DNA from: Nitrospirota bacterium
GTDB lineage: Bacteria > Nitrospirota > Leptospirillia > Leptospirillales > Leptospirillaceae
Direction: 5' to 3'
NCBI GenBank assembly: GCA_021810805.1
Contig: JAJZHW010000004.1
Span: forward strand, 1-64,000
Length of the DNA: 64,000 bases
Under the pieces are notes generated by a model. The model searched no databases and was not told the origin of the DNA. It saw only the letters and a list, made by a program, of their open reading frames with translations. Below, one piece after another: positions 33,136 through 41,977 of this stretch; the first letter of the stretch is position 1, and each line of letters starts with the position of its first letter. Made by a program: the position numbers and the translations under genes.

Positions 33136-33678
33136 ATGTTTGTCACGATTACTTTCATTCGGTGGCTCCACCTTGTGGGAGCCGCGGCCCTTGTCGGGGG
33201 AATGGTTCTTCAACTCTTTGTTGTCAGCCCCCTCTTGTCATGGGTCGACCCGGCGATTCGGGGAAAGCTCGCCAAGAAAGCGACTGATTTTTATCTTCCC
33301 GTTTTTTGGGTCAGCCTCTCTCTGCTCATCATCACCGGGGCCTTCGTGATTTTCGACAGGCTTGTCTCCCTTGAAAATATGGTCTTTCCCTATAAGAACT
33401 CCTATGAGACCTTCTGGCTTCTCAAGCTGAGCTTCGTGGGAGGAATCGCGCTTCTCGGAATCGTCATCGCGAAAATCTCGGGAGAGATTCGCCAGACGAC
33501 CCGCCAGCAGTTCTCGCAGGCCCCTGACTCCGAGACCACCCTTCGCCTTGAGGAAAAGAAGTCCAGACTGCGTCATACCGTGGGACTTCTCCGGAACCTC
33601 AACGTTGTCCTGGGAATCTTTGTTCTGCTCTGGGCGGCGGTTCTTCAGAATATTTTCGGACTTCTGATCCTGCGTTAG
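33136..33678 (+). CDS. CopD-like four-helix membrane protein
   Basis: A 180-residue integral membrane protein with four hydrophobic segments. RWLHLVGAAALVGGMVLQLFVV at the start resembles the CopD/DUF4149 pattern, in which a helix-1 histidine is often a heme or metal ligand. WLLKLSFVGGIALLGIVI and the last helix also fit. The start ATG at 33136 has GAGGAGG five bases upstream; the track ORF begins 80 codons earlier without a ribosome site. Function is not established. Confidence 0.78.
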   Translation: MFVTITFIRWLHLVGAAALVGGMVLQLFVVSPLLSWVDPAIRGKLAKKATDFYLPVFWVSLSLLIITGAFVIFDRLVSLENMVFPYKNSYETFWLLKLSFVGGIALLGIVIAKISGEIRQTTRQQFSQAPDSETTLRLEEKKSRLRHTVGLLRNLNVVLGIFVLLWAAVLQNIFGLLILR

Positions 33679-33721
33679 GATCGGGTCCGGGCAACTACCA
33701 ACCCTCCGCAGCGGAGCTCTC

Positions 33722-35284
33722 TTGGCCTATCTTTTTGACCGGAAAAAACTACAGAAAAAGTCCCTGGACAGAAAAATTCCCACCACGATGGCCACCCAGC
33801 ACCCCGATAACGCCGCTCCCCCTTATTGGAAGGGGAACCAGGACCCCTTCATCAGCACTCTCGATGAGATTGAAGAGTGTTATCGCAGCTATATTGATAT
33901 CGGCTGTCAGGAGTACATGTGGGATTGGGAAGGGAAGTATGTCGACGAAGGGGTGGTGGAGAAGCTTTTTTCCACCCATTACGACTACTTCAAGGAAAAT
34001 CAGATCGGCAAGGACCTCTTCCTGACCTTCCGGCTCCCCAATATCTGGTACGAAAAGGAATATCGGATTGCCCGGGCCTATATCGGGATTCTGACCTTCG
34101 AAGACCTGGCCCGCGATCTCAAACTCAAGACCCCCCCGGTCTTCGAGGTGATCCTGCCCATGACCGACGAAGGGCAGAAGATGCTTTACCTCCAGCAAAC
34201 CTTTCGTAAGATCGCCAAGCTCAAGAATCAGGTCTTTGACGAAGAGGGGACGGTGAAGGATTCCTCCTACCTTCAGGTCATTCCCCTCGTGGAAGGTGTC
34301 TCGGAGCTGACCGCGTCAAGAAAGATTCTTCACGACTATGTGAATCTTCACGACCGGGAATACGGAACAAAGCCGGTCTATCTCCGCCCCTTCATCGCCC
34401 GCTCCGATCCGGCCCTGAACGCAGGGATCGTGCCGGCAACCATTGCCGCCAAGGTCGCACTCTCCGAGTATTACCATTTTGAGGAAGAGACCGGCATTCC
34501 TGTCTTTCCCATCATGGGAGTCGGCTCGCTTCCCTTTCGGGGGGGCCTCTCCCCGTGGAATGTTCCCCATTTTATCGAGGAATATCCGGGCGTCCGGACG
34601 GTCACCGTCCAGTCGGCCTTCCGATACGACTACCCCCAGGAGGATGTTCGCGAAGCCATCACCCTTCTGAACCGCTCGCTGCCGGGCTCGGTCCCGCTCG
34701 CCTATACCCCCGAAGAGGTCAAGGCCGGCGAACGGCTCGTCGAGATTTTTTCAGACCACTACCGCAAGACGATCGAAGAGGTGGCAGACGTGGTGAACCG
34801 CGTCTCCTCCCGCATTCCTCCCCGCCGGGAGAGAAAGCTGCACATCGGCCTCTTTGGATATTCCCGGGGGATCGGGCAGAAGCAGCTTCCCCGGGCGATC
34901 GGCTTTACGGCCTCGCTTTACTCCCTTGGCATTCCTCCGGAGCTCATCGGCACAGGGCGGGGAATCGCCCAGGCCATACGGGAGGGGCTGGGCGATCACC
35001 TCTCTCTTTTTTATCGGCGGCTCAAGGATGACATGCAGGATGCCGGCAACTTCCTGAACAAGGAGAACCTCGAGTTCCTCGCCTCCGAGGATCAGGCCTG
35101 GAGAACCGTCAAGGAGGACATCGACCTGATCGAGGACTTCTTCAAGATCACTCTCGGTCCGGTGACGATCGAGCACTACCTCCACCGGAACTTCGTGTCG
35201 AGCATCTATTTCCTCATGCAGGAGGAAAAGGATTTCTCGGAATATCTCCTCAATGCGGGAATCCTTCGCCGTTCTCTGGGGTAG
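33722..35284 (+). CDS. ppcA: archaeal-type phosphoenolpyruvate carboxylase
   Basis: The enzyme makes oxaloacetate from PEP and bicarbonate. At 520 residues it is the compact archaeal type (PEPcase_2), not the roughly 900-residue bacterial form. Seen are MATQHPDNAAPPYW near the N-terminus, VEGVSELTASRKIL, and GVGSLPFRGGLSPWN, all typical. It starts at TTG with GGAG five bases upstream. In a cell using the reductive TCA cycle it would refill oxaloacetate. Confidence 0.92.
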   Translation: MAYLFDRKKLQKKSLDRKIPTTMATQHPDNAAPPYWKGNQDPFISTLDEIEECYRSYIDIGCQEYMWDWEGKYVDEGVVEKLFSTHYDYFKENQIGKDLFLTFRLPNIWYEKEYRIARAYIGILTFEDLARDLKLKTPPVFEVILPMTDEGQKMLYLQQTFRKIAKLKNQVFDEEGTVKDSSYLQVIPLVEGVSELTASRKILHDYVNLHDREYGTKPVYLRPFIARSDPALNAGIVPATIAAKVALSEYYHFEEETGIPVFPIMGVGSLPFRGGLSPWNVPHFIEEYPGVRTVTVQSAFRYDYPQEDVREAITLLNRSLPGSVPLAYTPEEVKAGERLVEIFSDHYRKTIEEVADVVNRVSSRIPPRRERKLHIGLFGYSRGIGQKQLPRAIGFTASLYSLGIPPELIGTGRGIAQAIREGLGDHLSLFYRRLKDDMQDAGNFLNKENLEFLASEDQAWRTVKEDIDLIEDFFKITLGPVTIEHYLHRNFVSSIYFLMQEEKDFSEYLLNAGILRRSLG

Positions 35285-35322
35285 ATCGCAACCCGGAGAG
35301 TTTCCACCCAAGGAGAAATGAC

Positions 35323-35631
35323 GTGGCAAAGTCCCTGGAAAAAAGGCTCTTTCTCAAGATCGTCATGCCGGTGCTGGTTCTCGTCGTCATTTCGTGGGTC
35401 CTTTATACCGTCAAGGATCCCCTGATGAAGGGAGCCGCTTCCGTCGCCCTGATGTTCTTTCTGGCCTTTTCCTTCTTCATTCTCCGCAAGCAGTGGCAGG
35501 AGAGGGAGGACTTTAAGGTTCCCACCTGGCTATTCGTCACCCTGATCACCGTGTTGATCCTTTTCCTCACCGGAGTCGGTGTTCTGCCGATCGTCACCAT
35601 GTTCACAAAGCCTCCCTCCTCCTACCCCTGA
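35323..35631 (+). CDS. small three-helix membrane protein
   Basis: A 102-residue protein with three predicted membrane segments (IVMPVLVLVVISWVLY, GAASVALMFFLAFSFFIL, LFVTLITVLILFLTGVGVLP) and short basic loops. I do not recognise a family. The start is GTG with AAGGAG seven bases upstream, 38 bp after the PEP carboxylase stop, so the two may be co-transcribed. The region after its stop holds the lpxC regulatory repeats. Confidence 0.72.
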   Translation: MAKSLEKRLFLKIVMPVLVLVVISWVLYTVKDPLMKGAASVALMFFLAFSFFILRKQWQEREDFKVPTWLFVTLITVLILFLTGVGVLPIVTMFTKPPSSYP

Positions 35632-35642
35632 GGAGGAGTTTT

Positions 35643-35714
35643 TGACACCTCTTGTGGTGTCGATGCCACAAAAGGCCGGGGAAATCTGACACAGGCCGTG
35701 GTGATTCTGCCACA
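35643..35714 (+). repeat. two 28-bp composite repeats, probable enhancer sites
   Basis: TGACAC-N5-GTGGTG-N4-TGCCACA occurs twice, at 35643-35670 and 35687-35714, exactly 44 bp (about four helical turns) apart. Each contains a dyad GTGG-N8-CCAC. The variable bases differ while the 19 fixed bases are identical, which suggests selection for protein binding. The pair lies 63 bp upstream of a sigma-54-type promoter, the normal place for activator (bEBP) dimers. Confidence 0.75.
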
Positions 35715-35776
35715 CCGATGGAAATGGCTTCCTTCCTAAACAATTCCCAATCTGAGATTTTTGAAAGTCCTTCCCT

Positions 35777-35792
35777 TGGCATGAAGATTGCA
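35777..35792 (+). promoter_or_regulatory. sigma-54 (RpoN) promoter of lpxC
   Basis: TGGCATGAAGATTGCA matches the -24/-12 consensus TGGCACG-N4-TTGCA at all positions but one (T for C) with correct spacing. The start of transcription would be near 35803, about 45 bp before the lpxC GTG. Tandem repeats upstream look like activator sites. Confidence 0.78.
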
Positions 35793-35847
35793 TGACCTCC
35801 GTTGTGAAACGTGTCGGTCTGCCAACTGCAGGGAACGGAGGGAAGAG

Positions 35848-36771
35848 GTGAGGCTTCAGAAGACGCTCGTTCGACCGGTTGAAATCCGGGGGGTGGGGCT
35901 GCATTCGGGACGGGAGGTCTCCCTTGTCCTTCGTCCGGCTCCGGAGAACCATGGTATTGTGTTTCACCGCTCCGATCTGGGGTCGGTGTACATCCCTGCC
36001 CACGTTCGCTTTGTCAGCCGTGAACGCTCGACTCTCTCGACGGTTCTCTTTGACGGTCAAGCAACGGTTCAGACAGTCGAGCATCTTCTTTCCGCCCTCT
36101 CCGGACTTTCTGTGGATAATGTCATTGCCGAAGTGGACGGGGCAGAGCTTCCCATCCTCGACGGCTCCGCGAAAAATGTCATCGAGGCCATTCGGGAGGG
36201 GGGGCTCTGCGAGCAGAAAAAGAAGCAGTCCTTCTATCGCATCACCCGCCCGGAAGAATTTTCCTCTGAGGGACGATTCCTCTCGGTGGCTCCATCGGAG
36301 ACCTTCGAGGTGGATTATGAGATCGATTTCGGAGGGGGACTGGTGCAGCGCGCGGTCTTTACCCTTTCAGAAGGTCTCTACGACGAGGAGATTTCCCGGG
36401 CTAAGACCTTCTGCTTCGAGTCCGACATTCAGAAGATGCGTTCGATGGGTCTTGCCAAGGGGGGAAGTCTCTCCAATGCCTTGGTCATGGGGAAGGACGC
36501 CCTGATCAATCCGGAGCAGCAGACCTACGACGATGAATTTGTCCGGCACAAGATTCTCGACTTTCTCGGGGATATGCGCCTTTTGGATCGTCCGATCCTG
36601 GGACGGTTTGTCGTTCGCCGAGGAGGACATGCCTTCCATACCGATTGTCTGCGGACGCTTTGGGAAAGTGGGAACCTGAGCCTTCCTTTGGTTCCCTCCC
36701 CCCAGCCTTCGGCCCCCTCCGCCTCCCGGAGCCGAAAAGGGGCGGTCTCTCTGAGCCCGGCCCTCCGTTAA
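35848..36771 (+). CDS. lpxC: UDP-3-O-acyl-N-acetylglucosamine deacetylase LpxC
   Basis: LpxC is the zinc deacetylase that commits UDP-GlcNAc derivatives to lipid A. The 307 residues include GVGLHSGREVSLVL, TVEHLLSALSGL with a zinc histidine, and HKILDFLGDMRLL with HxxxD ligands. I moved the start to GTG 35848, which has GGAGG six bases upstream; the track start at 35788 would lie inside the -12 element. The last 30 residues are a Pro/Ser/Arg-rich tail beyond the usual end. Confidence 0.94.
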   Translation: MRLQKTLVRPVEIRGVGLHSGREVSLVLRPAPENHGIVFHRSDLGSVYIPAHVRFVSRERSTLSTVLFDGQATVQTVEHLLSALSGLSVDNVIAEVDGAELPILDGSAKNVIEAIREGGLCEQKKKQSFYRITRPEEFSSEGRFLSVAPSETFEVDYEIDFGGGLVQRAVFTLSEGLYDEEISRAKTFCFESDIQKMRSMGLAKGGSLSNALVMGKDALINPEQQTYDDEFVRHKILDFLGDMRLLDRPILGRFVVRRGGHAFHTDCLRTLWESGNLSLPLVPSPQPSAPSASRSRKGAVSLSPALR

Positions 36772-37036
36772 ATAAGGCATCTGTCGTTGTCAGGCGGAGC
36801 TCGTCTCGGCCGCCTGAGCAAAGAGGTCAAGACTCTTCGCACCTTTTTGACCTCCCCCGAGCCTTCTGGCCCATGTCTTCTCGCCTCCAATCCAAGCATG
36901 ATCCCCTCTCAAGAGATTATTTCTCCCTTCCCGATTCCTTTTCTTGGCATATCTGAAGAAAATACGAACCTCTTGTGATGATTTCTCGGGGTGTCACAGG
37001 AAAAATGAGGGGGGAAGTCAAAGGGGCTTCAGGTCA

Positions 37037-37336
37037 TCACTTTCTGGCGAGGGAGGGAAAGGAGAGCACGAGGGGGGAGGAGCCGGCTTTCGTCTGGCAG
37101 GCGAGCCGGAGATTGGTCTCGAGAAGCATGGCTTTAGAGAGAAAGTCTTCCAGAGGATTGCGGGGGGGAAGGGAGTCGAGTCCTTCGACAACCTTCACGA
37201 GGCATGTTGCGCAGGCTGACTCTCCGGCACAGAAAAATCCAAAGGCGATCCCCTGGTCGATGGCCCCCTGCAAGAGCGGATGTCCTTCAGGAATCTCGAT
37301 TTCCCGGTCAACTTCGATAATTCTGACGGTGGGCAA
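37037..37336 (-). CDS. plant-type [2Fe-2S] ferredoxin
   Basis: A 99-residue ferredoxin. The ligand pattern is CAGESACATC (Cys-x4-Cys-x2-Cys, about 36-45) and a distal cysteine in LRLACQ near 79. The N-terminal VRIIEVDREIEIPEGHPLLQ is the usual beta-grasp start. It may carry electrons in Fe-S assembly or biosynthesis; no partner gene is adjacent. A 265-bp stretch between it and lpxC holds nothing I can identify. Confidence 0.88.
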   Translation of the reverse strand: MPTVRIIEVDREIEIPEGHPLLQGAIDQGIAFGFFCAGESACATCLVKVVEGLDSLPPRNPLEDFLSKAMLLETNLRLACQTKAGSSPLVLSFPSLARK

Positions 37337-37372
37337 GGCACACTCCTTCCGGAAAGAGGATCACTCGGGGAT

Positions 37373-37996
37373 TTAGTGGCCGAAGAGGCGGCTCACAAGA
37401 CCTCGGGCGGCCGTCTGGGCGACCGTCAGGAAGGGGGCTGGTGTGGTGGGAAAAAAAAGACGTTCGTAGCCGCGTCCCTCTCCGATCCCCTCCCAGACGA
37501 TGCGGTGAAGGCGGCGATCGTAGATTCGGGAAAAGAAGCGAACCTGCTCGGCCCCTCCCCCCACTTCGGCGTACTGGATCTGGGATTCGAGAAGATAGCG
37601 GACCCCGAGCCTTTTCGCAAAGGACTGGGTTGCCTCCATTCCCTTGATGCTGTGAACGGAAATGTGCGGAGACATCAAGGCCCATTTGCCGGCAAGGAGA
37701 GGGTCAACCGCGAGATGTTGGCGAAGCTGGGCGCTGGTCAGCAAAGTCGAAGAAGGAATCTTTTTTGAAAGCTCCTGGTCGAGAAATTCTGACAGGGCTT
37801 TGGCTTCGGCTTTCGTGTCGTCACCCGGGACCACTGGCGTGATGGCGATCCGGTGTCGGGAGAGATCCTTCACGGAAAACTGTCCGCTCGAATAAAGCTC
37901 GGTGGAGAGGTTGTTGATTGTGTCCTGGCATCCGGGGAGCAGGATCAGCCCCCCCAGAAGCAGGAAAGAGTGAAGGAGGCGGTTATTCCGGGTCAT
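37373..37996 (-). CDS. putative lipoprotein of unknown function
   Basis: From ATG 37996 the 207-residue product has a signal sequence ending in LILLPGC, a likely lipobox, then a globular domain with an AQSLGVRYLLESQI-like strand (FAKRLGVRYLLESQIQYAE) and YDRRLHRIVWEG. The pattern resembles lipoproteins of the CsgG/LptE-size class, but no family match is secure. The longer ORF in the track runs through the nuclease gene in another frame. It overlaps that gene by 14 bp. Confidence 0.7.
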   Translation of the reverse strand: MTRNNRLLHSFLLLGGLILLPGCQDTINNLSTELYSSGQFSVKDLSRHRIAITPVVPGDDTKAEAKALSEFLDQELSKKIPSSTLLTSAQLRQHLAVDPLLAGKWALMSPHISVHSIKGMEATQSFAKRLGVRYLLESQIQYAEVGGGAEQVRFFSRIYDRRLHRIVWEGIGEGRGYERLFFPTTPAPFLTVAQTAARGLVSRLFGH

Positions 37997-38420
37997 CCGA
38001 CCGGTCCGAAAGTTGGAGAAAGTCCATATTGGGAGGGGTCTTTCTGAGGATCCCTTCCTTGGCGAAGATCGGCACGTTTCCGCGAATGGCGATGGCGACC
38101 GCGTCGCTTGGCCGGGCGTCGATGGAAAACTCGGCGTTTTCCGAAAGGAGATGGAGGGTGGCAAAGTAGGCCTCCCCCTCGAGACGGCTGATGACGACCG
38201 AGAGGAGTTTGACCGTGATGGAGTCGAGAAGAGAGACGAAAAGATCATGGGTCTGCGGTCTCTCGGGCCTTGTGCGAGCCAGCCCCATGGAGATGGCTTG
38301 GGCTTCAAAGGGCCCGACCCAGACGGGGAGCGTCCATTCGCGAGACTCATCCTGGAGAATGAGAATATAGGCCTGATTCGATGAATCGAAAAAAATTTCC
38401 CTGACAAAAACTTCGACCAT
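37983..38420 (-). CDS. bifunctional nuclease domain protein (DUF151)
   Basis: A 145-residue protein starting MVEVFVREIFFDSSNQAYIL. PVWVGPFEAQAISMGL and the core FSIDARPSDAVAIAIRGNVPIF are diagnostic of the DUF151/BFN family; plant members have reported DNase and RNase activity, while the bacterial role is unclear. AGGAGT precedes the ATG at 38420; the track start is 19 codons further out without support. Confidence 0.88.
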   Translation of the reverse strand: MVEVFVREIFFDSSNQAYILILQDESREWTLPVWVGPFEAQAISMGLARTRPERPQTHDLFVSLLDSITVKLLSVVISRLEGEAYFATLHLLSENAEFSIDARPSDAVAIAIRGNVPIFAKEGILRKTPPNMDFLQLSDRSDDPE

Positions 38421-38590
38421 AAAAAACTCCTGAACGGGAGGAGATTCGACCCCATCTCCTGATCGTGAGGTCCGCAAGACCCCCTTGGGGGCTTTTCTCT
38501 ATTCTAGCACTCCCTACAGACAACAGAAAAAGACGAGGTCGTCATTTGCCAGTTCGCACGGTCTCGGGACCATAGTCCGGTCTTTCCCTC

Positions 38591-39688
38591 CTATTCGGAG
38601 GTGTGTCGGATCCATTCGGGCCGCTCGATGTCTCCGGAGGGGGGTTCCTGGAGGGGGACTCCCGTGAGAATCGGGGCCTCCTCTTCGAAGGAGAGGGCGG
38701 GCGACCCTTGGCTCGCTGCCGTAGGAAGGTCTTCCTCTCGGTCCGGAGTCCCCTCGTGGATGGAGGAGGTCTCCGGTTCGGTCGGGAGTTCCGGGGAACC
38801 GTTGTTCGTGGAGAGGGTCTCCGGGGACGAGGCCTGAGTTCGGGGAAGATCCGGCATGAATCCCTCTCCGATGCTCTCCCAGATATTCTGGAGGGCCGAG
38901 AAGAGGGCCCCTCGCTTTGTCCTGTCGGCGCCTTCTCCCAATATAATGCCACCGAGCTTCAGCCCCATGACAAAGCGTTTCTGGTGGGAGGGGCCGGACT
39001 CTTCGATAAGAACTGTCTCAGGAACCAAGCCAAAGTTCTGCTGCGCCCACTTCTGGATCAAGAGTTTGTAGTTCGGGGGATTCTTCGGTCGTTCCCGGTG
39101 AGGGGGCGGTGCCGATCGGGGAGGGGGAGCGGCGGCGAGCAATGGCTCCGGGACGACCGCTCTCCGAGCTTCCCGAGGAGGAGCGGCCTCGATGGCCCGA
39201 AGGATCTCCTGGAGGGGCTGGGCGAACCAGGGAATCAGAATTTGGCGGGTCGTCTCGAGGCCATACTCGCAGTAAATGGCGGCGGTCAGGGCCTCGAAGG
39301 TGTCGGCCAACAGGGAGGCATTCTCGCGCTCTCCTGAAGAGTTGCTGCCCTTTCCGAGGATCATGTACGAACCGAGATCCATTCGGCGGGCGATCGATGC
39401 CAGGGTCTGGGTGCTGACGATGGTCGAGAAGACCTGCCCCACCTCTCCTTCGGTCGCCTGTGGCCACATGTTGAGAAGATATTCGCTGACAATGAGTCCG
39501 ACAACGCGGTCTCCAAGAAACTCAAGACGCTCATAGTTGGGAATGGGCTTCTTGCGTCCGCGTTCGTGAGAGGCCGAGCGGTGGGTCAGGGCCTCCTCGA
39601 TGCGGAAGCTGTCCTTAAAGGGGAGGCCGAGCATCCGGATCAGAGTCTCCGCGGGTTTGGGGGTATTTCCTTGCCTCACATCTCCCAA
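38591..39688 (-). CDS. rnc: ribonuclease III with long linker and acidic C-terminal tail
   Basis: RNase III cuts double-stranded RNA, including rRNA precursors. The catalytic domain has YERLEFLGDRVVG (acidic residues as in ERLEFLGD) and LLADTFEALTAAIY. Family members are about 230 residues; this has 365. The extra parts are a Pro/Ala-rich linker at about 165-205 and an acidic Ser/Pro/Glu tail of about 90 residues. The dsRNA-binding domain keeps IEESGPSHQKRF and ILGEGADRTKRGAL, but the usual KKEAEQxAA helix is altered. Confidence 0.87.
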   Translation of the reverse strand: MGDVRQGNTPKPAETLIRMLGLPFKDSFRIEEALTHRSASHERGRKKPIPNYERLEFLGDRVVGLIVSEYLLNMWPQATEGEVGQVFSTIVSTQTLASIARRMDLGSYMILGKGSNSSGERENASLLADTFEALTAAIYCEYGLETTRQILIPWFAQPLQEILRAIEAAPPREARRAVVPEPLLAAAPPPRSAPPPHRERPKNPPNYKLLIQKWAQQNFGLVPETVLIEESGPSHQKRFVMGLKLGGIILGEGADRTKRGALFSALQNIWESIGEGFMPDLPRTQASSPETLSTNNGSPELPTEPETSSIHEGTPDREEDLPTAASQGSPALSFEEEAPILTGVPLQEPPSGDIERPEWIRHTSE

Positions 39689-39904
39689 CGGGTCCTCCAG
39701 TCAAAGGTGATAATCCATAGGCATCGCGGAGTTCAATTCTCCGGATCCTGCTTTGGTAATGAATTTTTACGATGATTTCAGGTTCCGGAGAGATAAGGTA
39801 ACTCTGCGGGAACGTTAGGTCATTGTAGCATATTTTCCGGAAAAGTAGGGCGGTGGAAGAGAAAAATCCCCTCAGAGTGTCGAGTACTTCCCAAGGAGGA
39901 GTCC

Positions 39905-40768
39905 TCAGGTGATGGGAGGCGATGGGGGCTGACAGAAGCGGCAAAAATAGAGGGAGCGGGCCTCGACCGTGACCCTCTGAATAGGAAGACCGCAGCGGAG
40001 ACAGGGTTGGCCTTCGCGGCCATAGACGGCGTGAAATCTCTGGTACCCCCCCGGGGATCCGTCCTCCTGGCGGTAGGAATGAATGGTCGAACCTCCGACG
40101 GAGATGGCGGCTTCAAGGATCTCGTGCAGGCTTCGGGAGAGGCGACGGGCTTCTCCAGAAGAGAGGGAGCCGGCGGGACGAAAGGGGGAGAGCCCCGCAT
40201 CAAAGAGAATCTCGGCCATATAAATATTGCCGATCCCGGAGAGGAGGAAGGGGTCGGTCAGCGCCTTCCGGAGGGGAGTCGCCAGGGAATCAAAAATCTC
40301 CTGGATTGCTGGGCCATCGAGAGTGAGGGCATCGGGTCCGGTGCCGGAGAGAAGATGTGACTGCTGCCGGCTTCTGGAGATCTCGAGCCGTCCGAATCGT
40401 CGCGGGTCGCTCCATGCGAGGACCATCTCCTCTTCGGGGAGAAGAATTTCAAGGTGCGTGTGAGGGGGGCGGGGGGAGTGGTAAGGCCGTCGATCCCAGC
40501 GCCCCGACATGCCAAAGCGCGAGAGGAGGAGGAAGGCGGGCTCCTGATGGCAGGAACGGTCGGGCCCCTCGGAAAAAGCCGGCAGGAAGGAGAGGATCAG
40601 GGTCTTTCCCTGGCGGAGGATCGGTCCTCCGATCAGGGGGGCGGAGGCAGGTCGAAGGGGGCTCGCCCAGATATCCTGACGAAGAGGGGTGATCGACGCG
40701 ATCTTGCGGCCGATGAAAAAAGGAAGAATCGACCGTCGGGTGGTTTCGACTTCGGGAAGTTCCGGCAA
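39905..40768 (-). CDS. mutM: formamidopyrimidine-DNA glycosylase MutM (Fpg)
   Basis: MutM excises 8-oxoguanine and formamidopyrimidines. The active enzyme must begin with proline after removal of fMet: here TTG at 40768 (read as Met) is followed by PELPEVETTRR, with GGAG six bases upstream, so this is the true start and the product is 287 residues. FLLSGIGNIYMAEILF and the C-terminal zinc finger CLRCGLP...CRFC are present. The track ORF runs 103 codons too far. Confidence 0.95.
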   Translation of the reverse strand: MPELPEVETTRRSILPFFIGRKIASITPLRQDIWASPLRPASAPLIGGPILRQGKTLILSFLPAFSEGPDRSCHQEPAFLLLSRFGMSGRWDRRPYHSPRPPHTHLEILLPEEEMVLAWSDPRRFGRLEISRSRQQSHLLSGTGPDALTLDGPAIQEIFDSLATPLRKALTDPFLLSGIGNIYMAEILFDAGLSPFRPAGSLSSGEARRLSRSLHEILEAAISVGGSTIHSYRQEDGSPGGYQRFHAVYGREGQPCLRCGLPIQRVTVEARSLYFCRFCQPPSPPIT

Positions 40769-40802
40769 GGGGAGCTCCAGAAAAGGGGAGGATCTGACTC
40801 CA

Positions 40803-41846
40803 TCATAGCGCGGCAAGAGATCCGTGGCCATAGAGAAGCATGGCGAGGGCGAGGCCGGTAACGGAGACGAAGAGCCAGAGGAAGACCCCCGAGGCCAGGG
40901 GGCGGACCCCAAAACGGAGAATTCGGGATAGGTGCGTCTCAAGTCCCATGGCCGCCATGGCAACTGCCAGAATGGCGGCGTCCCCTCCCTGAAGGAGGTG
41001 CAGGATCCCGGGGGGGAGGGGAAGGAGGAAGTTGAGAAGAACCACCCCGGCAAAGGCGCCGACAAACCAGGGAACATGTCTCTTGCCCCGGGCCAGCGAG
41101 GGATTCTCGGAGCGGGCGCGCGCCAGGACGTAGGCCTCCAGGAGCAGAATGACAGGGAGAAGGAGCGCCACCCGGGTCAGTTTGAGAAGCGTGGCCAGCT
41201 CCAGCGCCTCCTTGGAGTAGGGAAGCGTGGCGCCGACCACCTGGCCGATTTCGTGGATGGAGGCGCCGGACCAGGCGCCGTAAACCTCGGGAGGCAGATG
41301 AAGAAGGCGCCGAACGACGGGGTAGAGAAACATCGAGAGAGTCCCGAAGAGGGTCACCGTGGCCACCGAGTACGCGACCTCTTCATCCTTTCCCCGGATT
41401 ACCCCGTTGGCGGCGACGATGGCCGAGGCTCCACAGATGGCGGTGCCGGTGCCCAGAAGGAGGGAGAGGCTGTCGGGAAGGCCCCGGAGCCGGCCGAACC
41501 ACAGGGCCGCGAGATAGACCGAGGCAATGATGGAAAGATCGAGAATCAGGCCGCGAAGGCCGATGCCGGCAAGCGCCCGGGCGGAAAAGTCGAAGCCGAG
41601 ACCGACGATGCCCACCCGGAGAAGGGTCCGAAAGGAAAAGGAAATCCCGGGATCGAGAGAGACGGGAAGGGGCCGGACATTCCGGACGACAATGCCGAAC
41701 AGGATGGCCAGGAGAATGGGGCCAGCGACGGCAATGCCCGTAAGCTTGGCGATTTCCCGGCTGGTCAGCGTCGCGAGAATCGCCAGGATAATGGAGAGTG
41801 CCATCCCCGGAAGAAGGAGGCGCAAGGAGGGGAGAATACGGCTCAA
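40803..41846 (-). CDS. yeiH: YeiH/UPF0324 family membrane protein
   Basis: A 347-residue membrane protein with about ten helices. GPILLAILFGIVVRN, TAICGASAIVAANGVI, GAWSGASIHEIGQVVGA and the C-terminal DAAILAVAMAAMGLETH are the hallmark stretches of the Cons_hypoth698/YeiH family, sometimes called putative sulfate exporters. Transport activity has not been shown for most members. It ends 34 bp before mutM and is divergent from amgK. Confidence 0.9.
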   Translation of the reverse strand: MSRILPSLRLLLPGMALSIILAILATLTSREIAKLTGIAVAGPILLAILFGIVVRNVRPLPVSLDPGISFSFRTLLRVGIVGLGFDFSARALAGIGLRGLILDLSIIASVYLAALWFGRLRGLPDSLSLLLGTGTAICGASAIVAANGVIRGKDEEVAYSVATVTLFGTLSMFLYPVVRRLLHLPPEVYGAWSGASIHEIGQVVGATLPYSKEALELATLLKLTRVALLLPVILLLEAYVLARARSENPSLARGKRHVPWFVGAFAGVVLLNFLLPLPPGILHLLQGGDAAILAVAMAAMGLETHLSRILRFGVRPLASGVFLWLFVSVTGLALAMLLYGHGSLAAL

Positions 41847-41977
41847 GGGGGACCTTTGTCAATGAGAAAACGGTGGCATCCTGTGGCAAGTCCATGTAAC
41901 ATTACCATGGATGATTCTATCGGGATGACGGGCCTGTGTGCCATTGTCTTTTCTAATCGGCAAACAAAGGGTTGCGA

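Noticed and set aside
38488-38500. CCCCC-TT-GGGGG hairpin between rnc and the DUF151 gene
   Set aside because: Short stem with a tiny loop and no good T-run in the direction of the genes; not convincing as a terminator.
41914-41934. Partial palindrome TCCATG...CATGGA between yeiH and amgK
   Set aside because: The dyad is imperfect in the centre, and no regulator gene is adjacent; not enough to call an operator.
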